A stretch of DNA of 64,000 bases from an uncultured Lachnospiraceae bacterium. GTDB lineage: Bacteria > Bacillota > Clostridia > Lachnospirales > Lachnospiraceae. The notes below the pieces were generated by a model. The model was not told the DNA's origin, did not search any database, and saw only the letters and a list, made by a program, of their open reading frames with translations. Within the stretch, counting starts at the first letter, position 1. Each line of letters begins with the position of its first letter. Location: NCBI GenBank assembly GCA_945919075.1, contig CAMEIX010000009.1, positions 49,958-113,957 on the forward strand, given 5' to 3'. The translations under genes and the position numbers were made by a program. This document shows positions 1 to 8,872 of this stretch, in pieces.

Positions 1-3000
1 ATTTTTCTGGCAGATACGAAGGAAGAGGCTTTGCTGTATGCAGAGGCCTATAATGCGACACTGACGGAATACAGTTACGGTGTTGCGGTTATTACCCTGA
101 ATGCAAGCGATGAATTTGCGGAAGCAACTGTTATGAATGCCATGGAGGCTGCAGCAGATCCGAACAGTAATTTGCCGGCAGTCTGGCCTAATTATTACCA
201 ATATCTGGATACGGAAAATCTGGACGGGATGGCGCATGCTTCCGTTGCGGAGGTTATTGTAAACCCGAGTACAGAAGGGGATTCAGATCCGTTTTTAAGT
301 ACGGACAGTCAGTATTGCCAGTGGTTTCACTATGCAGTAAACTCCCATATTGCACACAAAGGCGGTATTACTGGTAAGGGAATCAAAGTTGCGGTTATTG
401 ATACCGGTATTAATACAAGCCATGAAGAATTTTCAAATGCCTTGACAATTGATATTGGATGTGGTGTGGAAGATGATAATAACCACGGCTCCAATGTATG
501 TGGCATTATTGGCGCGATGGCAAATAACGGAAAAGGTGGATGCGGCATTGCACCGGACTGTACCTTGATGTCAATTCGCGTATTTCAAAATAATAGTGCA
601 ACCGAGGCGAATGTTGTAAGAGGAATCAATGCGGCTGTGGAAAATGATGCCAATATTATTAATATGAGTCTTGGGGGTTCTAATTACAGCGATGTTTACC
701 AGCAGGCAATTGATAATGCCTATCAAGAGGGCGTAGTGATTTTCTGCTCAGCAGGTAATAATTACGCAGACAGCATTCATTATCCGGGCGGATATAATCA
801 TGCTGTTTCAGTTGCGGCATTAAATCAGAATCTGACAAGAGCAGCATTTTCCAATTATGGAAAAACAGTCCGTTATGCAGCACCCGGTGTACAAATGTGG
901 GCACCATACAAATTCTATAATGGAGTAAGCAGCTCGACTATTTATGGCAGTATGCAGGGAACTTCCCAGGCATCTCCGGTAATGGCAGGATGTGCAGCAC
1001 TTTTATATGCTTATGTGGACGGAAGCGGCTCACAAAAGGTTGAAAATGTATTGGCGGCTTTAGACAAAAGCTGCACCAAACTGCCCGGCGTTGGTGTAGA
1101 AAAGGGTATTGTAAATATGGCGAAAGCCTTAGGCATGACGGAAGATACGGCAGCACCTCCAAAACCTGTGTTCAACAGAACAGCCGGTACATATAATACA
1201 AAACAATTATCTATCAGTATTACGGCAGAACCGGGAACCCTGATTTACTATTCCGTGGATGGCAAACCGGTCACCTATAGAAATGGAAAACTTTCCGATA
1301 ATGCGATTTTATATGAAAATGAAAGTTTTCTGATAGGTGGAAAAGGAACGATTACGGTTAACGCCATCGCCGTTAAACAAAGCAATCAGTTGTCCAGTGC
1401 TAATGCGAGTGCAAGATATATCTTAAAACCGTCTGTGGAAGAGGTAACGGTTACATCCAAGAACGGTGTAAATTATGTGGCACAAGGGCGGACGCTGGCA
1501 TTACAGGCCTCCCTTTATCCGGATTATGCAGCAGATAAGAAAGTGACCTGGAGTATTACCAATTGTCCTGACGGCAAAGTAAGCATCAGCAATTCGGGGG
1601 TGGTAAAGGTAAATGCAGATGCAGAGCCGAAAAGCTATTTAGTCAATGCTACTTCTTCAAATGGAAAAACAGGCATTTTTACAATCAAGGTTTTGAAGAG
1701 TTATAATCCGGTTACCTCGGTAAATTTAAAGAACAGAAAAGTTTCCGTGTTGGCAGGCAAATCGCTGAATATTAAAGATATCACGGTAATGCATCAGGAT
1801 AAAACAGGCGGAAAATTGAGCGATCTGCAGTGGAGCAGTTCCGATAATACTGTGGCTGTTGTTTCCGTAACGGATTCATCGGATCCTTCTAAAGGAGCAG
1901 GGACTCTTACAATTAATACCATTAAAGCGGGAAAGATAAAAGTAACAGGAACGGCTAAGGATGGTAATGGCAAATCGCTGACAATAGAAGTCAACGTTAC
2001 AGAGCGGGTATATGGACTTAAGATAAGCGGAAGTCATACAGTGGCAGCAGGCAGATACATTAACCTGACTACTACCACTGAACAAAAGCCCACCGACGGA
2101 AGGCTGGAATGGTCTGTCAGTCCTGCAGGAAAAGGGGTGAGTGTGGCAAATGGCAGAGTTACGGCAAAGCCCGATGCGTTGCGCATGACCTACACAATTA
2201 CCGCGAAAGCCAGGGATGGCAGCGAGGCCACTGCAAAATATGATGTCACAGTGGTTAATTCAGCAGCCACCAGACTTAAAGTAAAGACTACCAGTGTAAA
2301 ATTAGACAGGCTTGGAAGCAATGCGGAAAAACTGATTCCGGTAGACTGTGATTCGGACTGTTGGGACGTAAAATCCTCCAATCCGGATATGCTGACAGCG
2401 GAAAAATACATATCTTCAGAGGAAAGTTATGTTCGGATAAATGCTACCGGAAAAGCAATTGGAAAAGTGAGTGTTACGGTCTATACCACGGATGGAAGCA
2501 ACAAGAAAGTAACTTTGAAGGCAGATGTCAGAAATCCCGTGGGTAAGTTGATGATTGCACCGGAAACAGGGCATTCGAATTATATTGCGAAAGGCACCCG
2601 GGTCAAGATGAGTGCTAAGTTCATCACCGATAGCGGACAGATTGATAATAACCAGAAAAAGATCATCTGGTCGTCGTCAGATAAAAGCATTATGGTAGTG
2701 GACTCAGGTGGATATGTGACCTGCAGGGCTTCTTCGGGCTCGGCAACAATTACCGCAACAACTGCGGACGGAAGTAAAAAGGCAACCTACTATTTTACAG
2801 CGGTAGACCAGATTAAAGATATGGCCGCAAGATATACTGAGAATGGAAGGTTATATACACTGAATAAGGAAACCGTTCTGGAACCGAATAAAATTGCAGA
2901 TTATGAAATATATATTTTGGAAGGTGATGCAGTACACACGGCATCCCAATCAAGATTTACGGCAAAATGTTCCGGTTCCGGTATTGAAGCAGGAATTCGG

Positions 3001-3132
3001 GCCTCAAACGGAAAGATTTATCTTCGGGTTCAGACAAAGGACACAGGAACCTACAAAGTAACAGTGGCATGCAATGACGGAAGCAAGGCATCCGTAAATT
3101 ATACCTTTTATGTAAGTGATAATATTAGTTAA
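1..3132 (+). CDS. Secreted subtilisin-like serine protease with Ig-like repeats (5' end outside window)
   Basis: The reading frame is open from base 1, so the signal peptide and start lie upstream; this is a window-edge truncation, not a broken gene. The S8 peptidase triad is visible: Asp in VAVIDTG (codon at 400), His in NNHGSNV (484) and Ser in GTSQASP (964). The first residues (ADTKEEA, then YGVAV) match the propeptide-like region of the paralogue at 4329. After the catalytic domain comes a chitobiase/Fn3-associated-like segment (TAGTYN, PGTLIYYS) and several Big_2/Ig-like modules. No LPXTG or other cell-wall anchor is seen at the C terminus. Probably an extracellular protease; the substrate is unknown. 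It ends 27 nt before the next gene, consistent with an operon. Confidence 0.9.
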   Translation: MFLADTKEEALLYAEAYNATLTEYSYGVAVITLNASDEFAEATVMNAMEAAADPNSNLPAVWPNYYQYLDTENLDGMAHASVAEVIVNPSTEGDSDPFLSTDSQYCQWFHYAVNSHIAHKGGITGKGIKVAVIDTGINTSHEEFSNALTIDIGCGVEDDNNHGSNVCGIIGAMANNGKGGCGIAPDCTLMSIRVFQNNSATEANVVRGINAAVENDANIINMSLGGSNYSDVYQQAIDNAYQEGVVIFCSAGNNYADSIHYPGGYNHAVSVAALNQNLTRAAFSNYGKTVRYAAPGVQMWAPYKFYNGVSSSTIYGSMQGTSQASPVMAGCAALLYAYVDGSGSQKVENVLAALDKSCTKLPGVGVEKGIVNMAKALGMTEDTAAPPKPVFNRTAGTYNTKQLSISITAEPGTLIYYSVDGKPVTYRNGKLSDNAILYENESFLIGGKGTITVNAIAVKQSNQLSSANASARYILKPSVEEVTVTSKNGVNYVAQGRTLALQASLYPDYAADKKVTWSITNCPDGKVSISNSGVVKVNADAEPKSYLVNATSSNGKTGIFTIKVLKSYNPVTSVNLKNRKVSVLAGKSLNIKDITVMHQDKTGGKLSDLQWSSSDNTVAVVSVTDSSDPSKGAGTLTINTIKAGKIKVTGTAKDGNGKSLTIEVNVTERVYGLKISGSHTVAAGRYINLTTTTEQKPTDGRLEWSVSPAGKGVSVANGRVTAKPDALRMTYTITAKARDGSEATAKYDVTVVNSAATRLKVKTTSVKLDRLGSNAEKLIPVDCDSDCWDVKSSNPDMLTAEKYISSEESYVRINATGKAIGKVSVTVYTTDGSNKKVTLKADVRNPVGKLMIAPETGHSNYIAKGTRVKMSAKFITDSGQIDNNQKKIIWSSSDKSIMVVDSGGYVTCRASSGSATITATTADGSKKATYYFTAVDQIKDMAARYTENGRLYTLNKETVLEPNKIADYEIYILEGDAVHTASQSRFTAKCSGSGIEAGIRASNGKIYLRVQTKDTGTYKVTVACNDGSKASVNYTFYVSDNIS

Positions 3133-3159
3133 TAAAATGTTGATTAGGAGGATATGAAA

Positions 3160-3744
3160 ATGGCAGATTTGAGAAACATCATGTTGGAGGAAATCCGTAA
3201 GAGTGCAATGCTTCAGACTTCTCTTGTGGATGTTACGGAGGAGTTAATTGACACCGGACTTGAAAAGAACGAAGTGAATATCCGGGCGGTGGCAATGTCT
3301 TATCTGGACGAAAGAGGTTACAGAAGAATTGCAGAAAATATAGAACTTGCAAAGCAGATCATTATGGAAGAATCCAAAAATTATGATACCATTATTGTGA
3401 AGAAAAACCGTGTGGAAGAGACGGATCTTTTCGAGGATGCTTCGAACGAAGAACTGCGGGATGCACTCAATGTCTGCATGTACGAAACACTGTTCTCCAT
3501 TCACACAAAGCTGGATCGTCTGGTTAACAAACAGTATGAATATAAGATTGAAGTGGTGGATGCACTTCATGTGGATAGCGACCGTCCTAAGGGGCGTCTG
3601 ATGGATGAGTTCGAGACTTTCGAGGAAATTATGAAACGCATGTCAAGTAAGGGCTGGGAGCTTGACCAGGTCATTAAAGAAGATAAAATGGGTACAATAC
3701 CCGCAAGAAGATTCATCGTATTCAAGAGAGAGAAGATGAGCTGA
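3160..3744 (+). CDS. Cytoplasmic protein with DUF4177-like C terminus, function unknown
   Basis: A 194-residue acidic, soluble protein with no signal peptide or membrane segment. I start at the ATG at 3160 (MADLRNIM) because AGGAGG at 3146-3151 is 8 nt away; the in-frame ATG at 3154 is only 2 nt from it. The N-terminal two thirds look helical. The last ~60 residues (KGWELDQVI, then ARRFIVFKRE) resemble the small DUF4177 fold, whose function is not known. It sits between two secreted proteases and just before a membrane-anchored protein, so it may be part of that operon. I cannot assign a function. Confidence 0.75.
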   Translation: MADLRNIMLEEIRKSAMLQTSLVDVTEELIDTGLEKNEVNIRAVAMSYLDERGYRRIAENIELAKQIIMEESKNYDTIIVKKNRVEETDLFEDASNEELRDALNVCMYETLFSIHTKLDRLVNKQYEYKIEVVDALHVDSDRPKGRLMDEFETFEEIMKRMSSKGWELDQVIKEDKMGTIPARRFIVFKREKMS

Positions 3745-3757
3745 TAAGGGGGACTTT

Positions 3758-4300
3758 ATGAGCACAAAAACATTCTGGTATATTGCCGCACTGGTCGGAC
3801 TGGTCAGTCTGGGAATCATTTTTTCATTGATTTTCTTCAAAAATAAGGGAGATTCATCAGAAGGGGAGCTGATTTCTGAGATGCAGGAAGGTGCTGCTTT
3901 GCCCGGTGATTACAATACCCTGCCCGAAGAACCAAAAGACGGAGCCCCTTCCGAAACAGGTCAGGAGAGTATTGTACAAAACGGAGAAAACAAAGAGGAT
4001 TCTGGGGATGCTCTTACATCCGCGGATTTACCGGATAAGAACAATGCTGATATGGCAAATCCGGAGGAGGAAAACGGTATGCTTGGGGAGCCGGAGAATA
4101 CGGTTACGTCCATGGTGGCATTAGCGGAAAGTGAAGAAGAAGCGAAACAGATTGCGGAGCTTTACGGAATAAAGTTTATCGATTATGCACATGGCGTGGC
4201 AACTTTTGAAACCACAGAAAATCCGCAGGAGGTCATCAAAAGGGGCGAGAAGAACAATTATCCGTCCATTTCCGTGAACGGATGGAATTATGCATATTGA
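3758..4300 (+). CDS. Membrane-anchored protein with subtilase propeptide-like domain (candidate protease inhibitor/chaperone)
   Basis: A 180-residue protein. One hydrophobic segment (about residues 5-27) is followed by FFKNKG, indicating an N-in, C-out membrane anchor. Residues ~30-115 form a Pro/Glu/Asp-rich linker. The C-terminal ~60 residues contain AESEEEA (123-129) and HGVATFE. The same AESEEEA, followed at similar spacing by YGVAV, occurs at residues 138-144 of the downstream protease and, as ADTKEEA, at the start of the upstream one. In the proteases this block precedes the S8 domain, where inhibitory I9-type propeptides normally sit. Inferred role: an extracytoplasmic inhibitor or folding helper for the neighbouring proteases. 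The homology is read by eye and the function is untested. Confidence 0.7.
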   Translation: MSTKTFWYIAALVGLVSLGIIFSLIFFKNKGDSSEGELISEMQEGAALPGDYNTLPEEPKDGAPSETGQESIVQNGENKEDSGDALTSADLPDKNNADMANPEEENGMLGEPENTVTSMVALAESEEEAKQIAELYGIKFIDYAHGVATFETTENPQEVIKRGEKNNYPSISVNGWNYAY

Positions 4301-4328
4301 TGCATAAATAAAAGAAAGGGAGAAGGAA

Positions 4329-7300
4329 ATGAAAAAGAAACTGAGAATTAAGAGAACCTTAGCATGGATGCTTGCGGTAATGATGATTCTTACCGAAAGC
4401 ATGGTAGTCTCTGCAGCACCTGATATTTCCGGCGGCGATGTTGTCGTCTCGGAAGAGCCCTCAGATGAGGTGCCGGGTGTGGACGTATCCGGTGGAGACG
4501 AACCGGCAGCAGATGTGTCCGGCGGTGATGAACCCGGGACAGATGTATCGGGAGGAGATCCCTCTGAGGTAGAAATACCTGACGTGGAGGAGATTGAAGA
4601 GATGTTCCCGGGATTGGATGAATCCTACACACTTTCTGCAGAAGAAATGGCAGAGAAGCAGGAAGTACTGGATTATTCCTATGACTGGGCAAATATTGAT
4701 TCCCAGGACAATTATGTAGCAGGGGAAGTAGTATTCCTGGCAGAAAGCGAAGAAGAAGCCCTTGCCTATGCACAGGCATACAATGCTACTTTGGATAGTT
4801 ATGAATATGGTGTAGCTGTTATTAAACTGAATGCGGATCCTGCCTACAAAGAGGCAACTGTTGGCGATGTCATGCGTGCGGCAGCTTCTCCTGACAGTAA
4901 TCTGCCGGCAGTATGGCCCAACTATATCCGTTACACATGTTCCGAAGAAATCGAAACAGAAGGGACGCAGATGGGAACTTATGAGCCTTGTGCAGATCCC
5001 TTTATGACAGTTACCAGCTCCTATTATGAATGGTATCATTCGGTAGTGAATTCTACTGTAGCTTATAATGCAGGTTACAGGGGCAAAGGCGTTACCGTCG
5101 CTGTACTTGACTCCGGTGCCAGCACCAGTCATGAAGATTTATCCGGTATCAAGGCGATTCAGGTCAATTCCACTCTGGGTACCACCCCTTCCGGAAATCA
5201 TGGTGCCAATGTGGCGGGTCTTATCGGTGCACGGGCAAACAATTACGGCGGACGCGGTATTGCACCGGAATGTAACCTTTTAACAGTTAAGGTATTAGGC
5301 GATGATGGCGGTACTGATTCTGACATTATGCGAGGAATCAGTCTGGCGGTCAGCAATAATGCAAACATCATTAACATGAGTCTTGGAGGTATGGGTTACA
5401 ACGGAACCTTTAATACCTACATAAACAATGCCTATAAAGCAGGTGTTGCTGTATTCTGTGCAGCAGGTAATGAATATGCCGATAGTTTATGCTATCCTGC
5501 AGGTTATGATAAGGCAATCAGCGTGGCTGCCTTGAATTACAGTCTTGGAAAGACGGATTTCTCCAACTTTGGTAAAAAAGTCAGATATTGTGCACCCGGT
5601 TACAATATGTGGTCCTGCTTTAATAGTGCGGGTTCCGGTAGCGGCAGTTATTTAAAGAGTACAACCGGTTACTATTACGGTAGGATGAGCGGTACCTCTC
5701 AGGCAACCCCGGTTATTTCCGGATGTGCAGCTGTTTTGTGGGATCAGGTTCCCGGTACAGGCTCCACCAAAGTAGATAACCTGTTGAAACTTATGGATAA
5801 GAGCTGTGTGAAGGTTAACGGCTCCGGTCTGGGCAATGGTTATGTGGACCTTGCCAAGGCACTGGGAATTTCCAATACCGTTTCCGCTCCGAATAAACCG
5901 GTATTTAAGACAAAAGCCGGAACTTATAACAGCAAATCCTTAACTGTTCAAATTGTCACAGAACCCGGTACCACCATTTACTATTCCACTGATGGTAAAG
6001 CAGTAACCTATAAGAATGGCCAGTTGTCAGCCAATGCAAAGACTTGTACCCAGACATTATCAACCGATGGAAAAAGTTTGATTGGAACATTTCCCATATC
6101 CGGACAGACCGCCATCACGGTGCATGCCATTGCGGTAAAGAACAGCAATAAGCTTGCCAGTGCGGATGCTTCTGCAAAATATACCTTGAAACCGGCTGTC
6201 ACAGCGGTAAGTATTAAGTCAAAATCAGGAGTAAATACAGTAGCACCCGGACAGAAGCTTACGCTGGTTTCTGCATTGACTCCGGATTATGCAGCTAATA
6301 AGAAGTTAACCTGGAAGGTATCTCCTGAGGGAAATGGTGTGACAGTAGGTGCTTCCGGTATAGTATCGGCTGCAAAGACTGCTAAGCCGGACAATTATAC
6401 AATTACGGCAACGAGTGTTGATGGTCCGACCACTTCCATGATCATCAGCGTATCTAATCCGGCCAATCCGGTAACCGGTATTACCTCCAAAACCAGGGCA
6501 GTAACGGTTCTGACTGGTAAGAGTTTTACAGTTTCAGATGTGAAGGTTACACTGAAAGATACTGCAATAGGCAGCGCCTCCACCTTAACCTGGGTCAGCG
6601 ATGATGCCGGTGTAGCAACCGTAGCACTTTCCGGCAACAATGTGGTTATTACCGGAAAGAAAGCAGGAAAAACAAAGATTACCGGTACGGCAAAGGACGG
6701 AACCGGCAAGTCTATTACCATTAATGTGAATGTTACCCAGCCTGTAACAGGTTTAACCATAACTGGTTCCAATATTGTATCCCAGGGTAAATCCGTTACC
6801 CTGAAAGCGGAGATGTCTGCAAAGGCAACCAATGCAAAATTAACCTGGACGGTTACACCGGCAGACCAGGGGGTTACGGTTTCTAACGGAAAAGTAACGG
6901 CAAGTAAAACAGCTACTCTTAGAAATTACATAATTGCAGTAAATGCAACCGATGGCAGCAACGCAAGTGCTTCCTATATATTAACAGTAACGGCAGCCCA
7001 GACAACCAATCTTTCCGTAGACAAGAAGACCGTGGATGTTTTCCGCGTGACCAATTCCTATGGTGCGCCTACTTCTGCAAAACTGACGGTAACCTGTGAC
7101 AGCACAAACTGGAGCGTTACCAGCAGTAATCTGGACTTAGTGAAAGTATCAAAATCCGGTTCTGTTGTAACAGTTACATCAACCGGTAAAGCAACCGGAA
7201 GTGCCACCGTTACAATCGCTACCACAGACGGTTCCAACAAGAAGGTTACCTGCAAGGTGAATGTCAAGAATCCTGCCACTAAAATGTTTATTGCTCCGAC

Positions 7301-7829
7301 CATGGGAAGAAGTAATTGCGTGGCAAAGGGAACTACCATGAAGATGGGAGTATATCTGGTTACAGATAGCGGTAAAGTGGAAGCGTCTGCAAATAAGTTT
7401 ACCTGGTCTTCTACCAATCCTTCTGCCGTAAAGGTGGATGCCAATGGTACGGTTACTGGTATGTCAGCTTACGGAAGTTCCGCAACGATTAAAGCTGCTG
7501 CCACAGATGGAAGCGGTTTGTCTGCATCCTTTGTAGTATACTCTTACGATAAGACCAAGAGCCTCAGCCTGAGTGGTTGTGTGAGTGGCCAATGGGGGTA
7601 CAGCGGTAAAGTATATGATTTTCCAATACTTCCAATCGCTCAGAATGGTGGATATTGCAGTTACGAATATACCGCAAAAAGTTCCAGCCCCGATTTCTCG
7701 GTCGGAATCCAATACTCATCTTCAGTCGCGTTGGTATTTGGTGCAAATAAACCCGGAAAGTATAGCGTGACAATTTCCTGTAATGATGGCAGTACGGCAA
7801 AGAAAACCTATACCTTTATAATGAAATAA
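4329..7829 (+). CDS. Secreted subtilisin-like serine protease with Ig-like repeats
   Basis: A full-length 1166-residue paralogue of the protease at 1. A signal peptide (KKK, then a hydrophobic stretch ending VVSAAP, about residues 1-30) is followed by an SGGDEP-type repeat linker (~35-80) and a propeptide-like block (AESEEEA 138-144). The S8 domain has Asp261 (VAVLDSG), His291 (NHGANV) and Ser457 (GTSQATP). A chitobiase-C-like segment (PGTTIYYSTDG) and multiple Big_2/Ig-like modules rich in TATDGS-type turns follow. The ribosome site AAAGGGAGAAGG lies just upstream. It is the last gene of the cassette, with a terminator at 7872. Probably acts outside the cell; substrate unknown. Confidence 0.92.
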   Translation: MKKKLRIKRTLAWMLAVMMILTESMVVSAAPDISGGDVVVSEEPSDEVPGVDVSGGDEPAADVSGGDEPGTDVSGGDPSEVEIPDVEEIEEMFPGLDESYTLSAEEMAEKQEVLDYSYDWANIDSQDNYVAGEVVFLAESEEEALAYAQAYNATLDSYEYGVAVIKLNADPAYKEATVGDVMRAAASPDSNLPAVWPNYIRYTCSEEIETEGTQMGTYEPCADPFMTVTSSYYEWYHSVVNSTVAYNAGYRGKGVTVAVLDSGASTSHEDLSGIKAIQVNSTLGTTPSGNHGANVAGLIGARANNYGGRGIAPECNLLTVKVLGDDGGTDSDIMRGISLAVSNNANIINMSLGGMGYNGTFNTYINNAYKAGVAVFCAAGNEYADSLCYPAGYDKAISVAALNYSLGKTDFSNFGKKVRYCAPGYNMWSCFNSAGSGSGSYLKSTTGYYYGRMSGTSQATPVISGCAAVLWDQVPGTGSTKVDNLLKLMDKSCVKVNGSGLGNGYVDLAKALGISNTVSAPNKPVFKTKAGTYNSKSLTVQIVTEPGTTIYYSTDGKAVTYKNGQLSANAKTCTQTLSTDGKSLIGTFPISGQTAITVHAIAVKNSNKLASADASAKYTLKPAVTAVSIKSKSGVNTVAPGQKLTLVSALTPDYAANKKLTWKVSPEGNGVTVGASGIVSAAKTAKPDNYTITATSVDGPTTSMIISVSNPANPVTGITSKTRAVTVLTGKSFTVSDVKVTLKDTAIGSASTLTWVSDDAGVATVALSGNNVVITGKKAGKTKITGTAKDGTGKSITINVNVTQPVTGLTITGSNIVSQGKSVTLKAEMSAKATNAKLTWTVTPADQGVTVSNGKVTASKTATLRNYIIAVNATDGSNASASYILTVTAAQTTNLSVDKKTVDVFRVTNSYGAPTSAKLTVTCDSTNWSVTSSNLDLVKVSKSGSVVTVTSTGKATGSATVTIATTDGSNKKVTCKVNVKNPATKMFIAPTMGRSNCVAKGTTMKMGVYLVTDSGKVEASANKFTWSSTNPSAVKVDANGTVTGMSAYGSSATIKAAATDGSGLSASFVVYSYDKTKSLSLSGCVSGQWGYSGKVYDFPILPIAQNGGYCSYEYTAKSSSPDFSVGIQYSSSVALVFGANKPGKYSVTISCNDGSTAKKTYTFIMK

Positions 7830-7858
7830 GAATTAAAAAGTGAACTGATTAAATCCTA

Positions 7859-7960
7859 TAAAGTATTTCAGGCACCCGGCCGATAAAACAAATGTAGAAA
7901 TCGGCACGGGTGCTTTTAATTTTTAAATTCATCTAAAGTTTCGCCGGATTTTTACGATAT
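7859..7960 (+). promoter_or_regulatory. Two sigma-28 (FliA/SigD)-type promoters for flgM
   Basis: P1: TAAA (7859-7862), 16 nt, then GCCGATAA (7879-7886); this overlaps the protease terminator. P2: TAAA (7934-7937), 16 nt, then ACGATAT (7954-7960). The known Firmicutes consensus is TAAA-N14-16-CCGATAT. P2 has the same spacing as the flagellin promoter at 18382. P1 may be fortuitous. Confidence 0.6.
7872..7917 (+). terminator. Terminator of the protease cassette, overlapping a sigma-28-like -10 element
   Basis: GCACCCG (7872-7878) pairs with CGGGTGC (7907-7913), with CCGAT/ATCGG nested inside, followed by TTTT. The 5' arm contains GCCGATAA, a perfect sigma-28 -10 (see the promoter entry). Confidence 0.7.
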
Positions 7961-8008
7961 ATATTATGTAATGCAAACAGAACAGGTTTGGGAAAGGAGG
8001 AGACCGCT

Positions 8009-8284
8009 ATGCGTATTGAAGCATACAACCAGGTGCAACAGATATACAAAAGCAAGAAAACTGCTCAGGTTCAGAAGTCTTATGGAGCATCTTTTTCGGA
8101 TCAGTTGCAGATCAGCAGTATCGGAAAGGATATCCAGACTGCCAAAGCAGCAGTAAAGGCAAGCCCTGATGTAAGAGAAGACATTACGGCTCCCATTAAA
8201 GCAAGCATTCAGGCAGGTACCTATGAGGTAAGCGCTGAGAGCTTTGCAGAAAAGTTATTTGCAACATATCAGGAAATGAGGTAA
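8009..8284 (+). CDS. flgM: Anti-sigma-28 factor FlgM
   Basis: A 91-residue protein beginning MRIEAYNQV. I use the ATG at 8009 because AAAGGAGG lies about 10 nt upstream; the in-frame ATG at 7988 would overlap that site. FlgM binds and holds sigma-28 until the hook is complete and is then exported. The C-terminal half (IKASIQAGTYEVSAESFAEK) fits the sigma-binding region of FlgM (pattern VKxxIxxGxYxVxxxxIAxK). It is first in the late flagellar operon, 5 nt before the FlgN gene, and is itself preceded by sigma-28 promoters, as expected for feedback control. Confidence 0.88.
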   Translation: MRIEAYNQVQQIYKSKKTAQVQKSYGASFSDQLQISSIGKDIQTAKAAVKASPDVREDITAPIKASIQAGTYEVSAESFAEKLFATYQEMR

Positions 8285-8289
8285 TCTAA

Positions 8290-8808
8290 GTGGCAAGTCT
8301 TATTGAAAATCTGATTAGTATATTAGAAGACGAAGCAGTGGAATATGAGACTCTGCTGGGATTATCCATGGCCAAAACACCGGTTATTGTAGCCGGAAAT
8401 TTAGAAGAATTACAGCGCATCACGGATGATGAGCAACTAAGTGTAAGCAAAATCAATCACTTGGATTCAAAAAGAAATGAAGTGATGAAAGATATTGCCA
8501 ACGTTATGAACAAGGATGTTAAGACGTTAAAACTGACCGAACTGATTCGACTATTAAGCCAAAGACCGGAAGAAAGCAAGAAGCTTGCCGTATTACATGA
8601 CCGTCTGAAAACGGTTACCGATAATATGCAGCGTGTGAACGGACAAAACAAAGAACTGATTGAGCATTCTTTGGAAATGGTGGCTTTTGACATGAATCTT
8701 TTACAGGCCATGAAGGCAGCTCCGGAAACCGCTAATTATAATAAAGGCGCACACAGTGCGGGAGATATTATAGGCAACGGCAGGGGCAGCTTTGATGCAA
8801 AAAGTTAA
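8290..8808 (+). CDS. flgN: FlgN-like flagellar export chaperone
   Basis: A 172-residue, largely helical protein starting at GTG (8290), only 5 nt after flgM. FlgN keeps the hook-filament junction proteins FlgK and FlgL unassembled and delivers them to the export gate. The sequence has the typical early motif (LISILEDEAVEYETLLGLS) followed by long amphipathic helices and a flexible Gly/Ser tail. Its place immediately before two flgK genes and flgL supports the call. Conservation in this family is low, so the assignment rests on length, helical pattern and position. Confidence 0.8.
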   Translation: MASLIENLISILEDEAVEYETLLGLSMAKTPVIVAGNLEELQRITDDEQLSVSKINHLDSKRNEVMKDIANVMNKDVKTLKLTELIRLLSQRPEESKKLAVLHDRLKTVTDNMQRVNGQNKELIEHSLEMVAFDMNLLQAMKAAPETANYNKGAHSAGDIIGNGRGSFDAKS

Positions 8809-8872
8809 TCCGAGCGCAGTTTCAGCAAATTAGGAATATGGCTGATTGCTGTGCGTAACGTGAGGTGATAGT

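Noticed and set aside
1..3132. Protease pseudogene lacking its 5' end
   Set aside because: The frame is open from base 1 in line with its full-length paralogue, so the missing part is simply outside the window.
4461..5132. 223-codon minus-strand frame
   Set aside because: Antisense to the signal peptide and propeptide region of the protease at 4329; low-complexity composition, no ribosome site.
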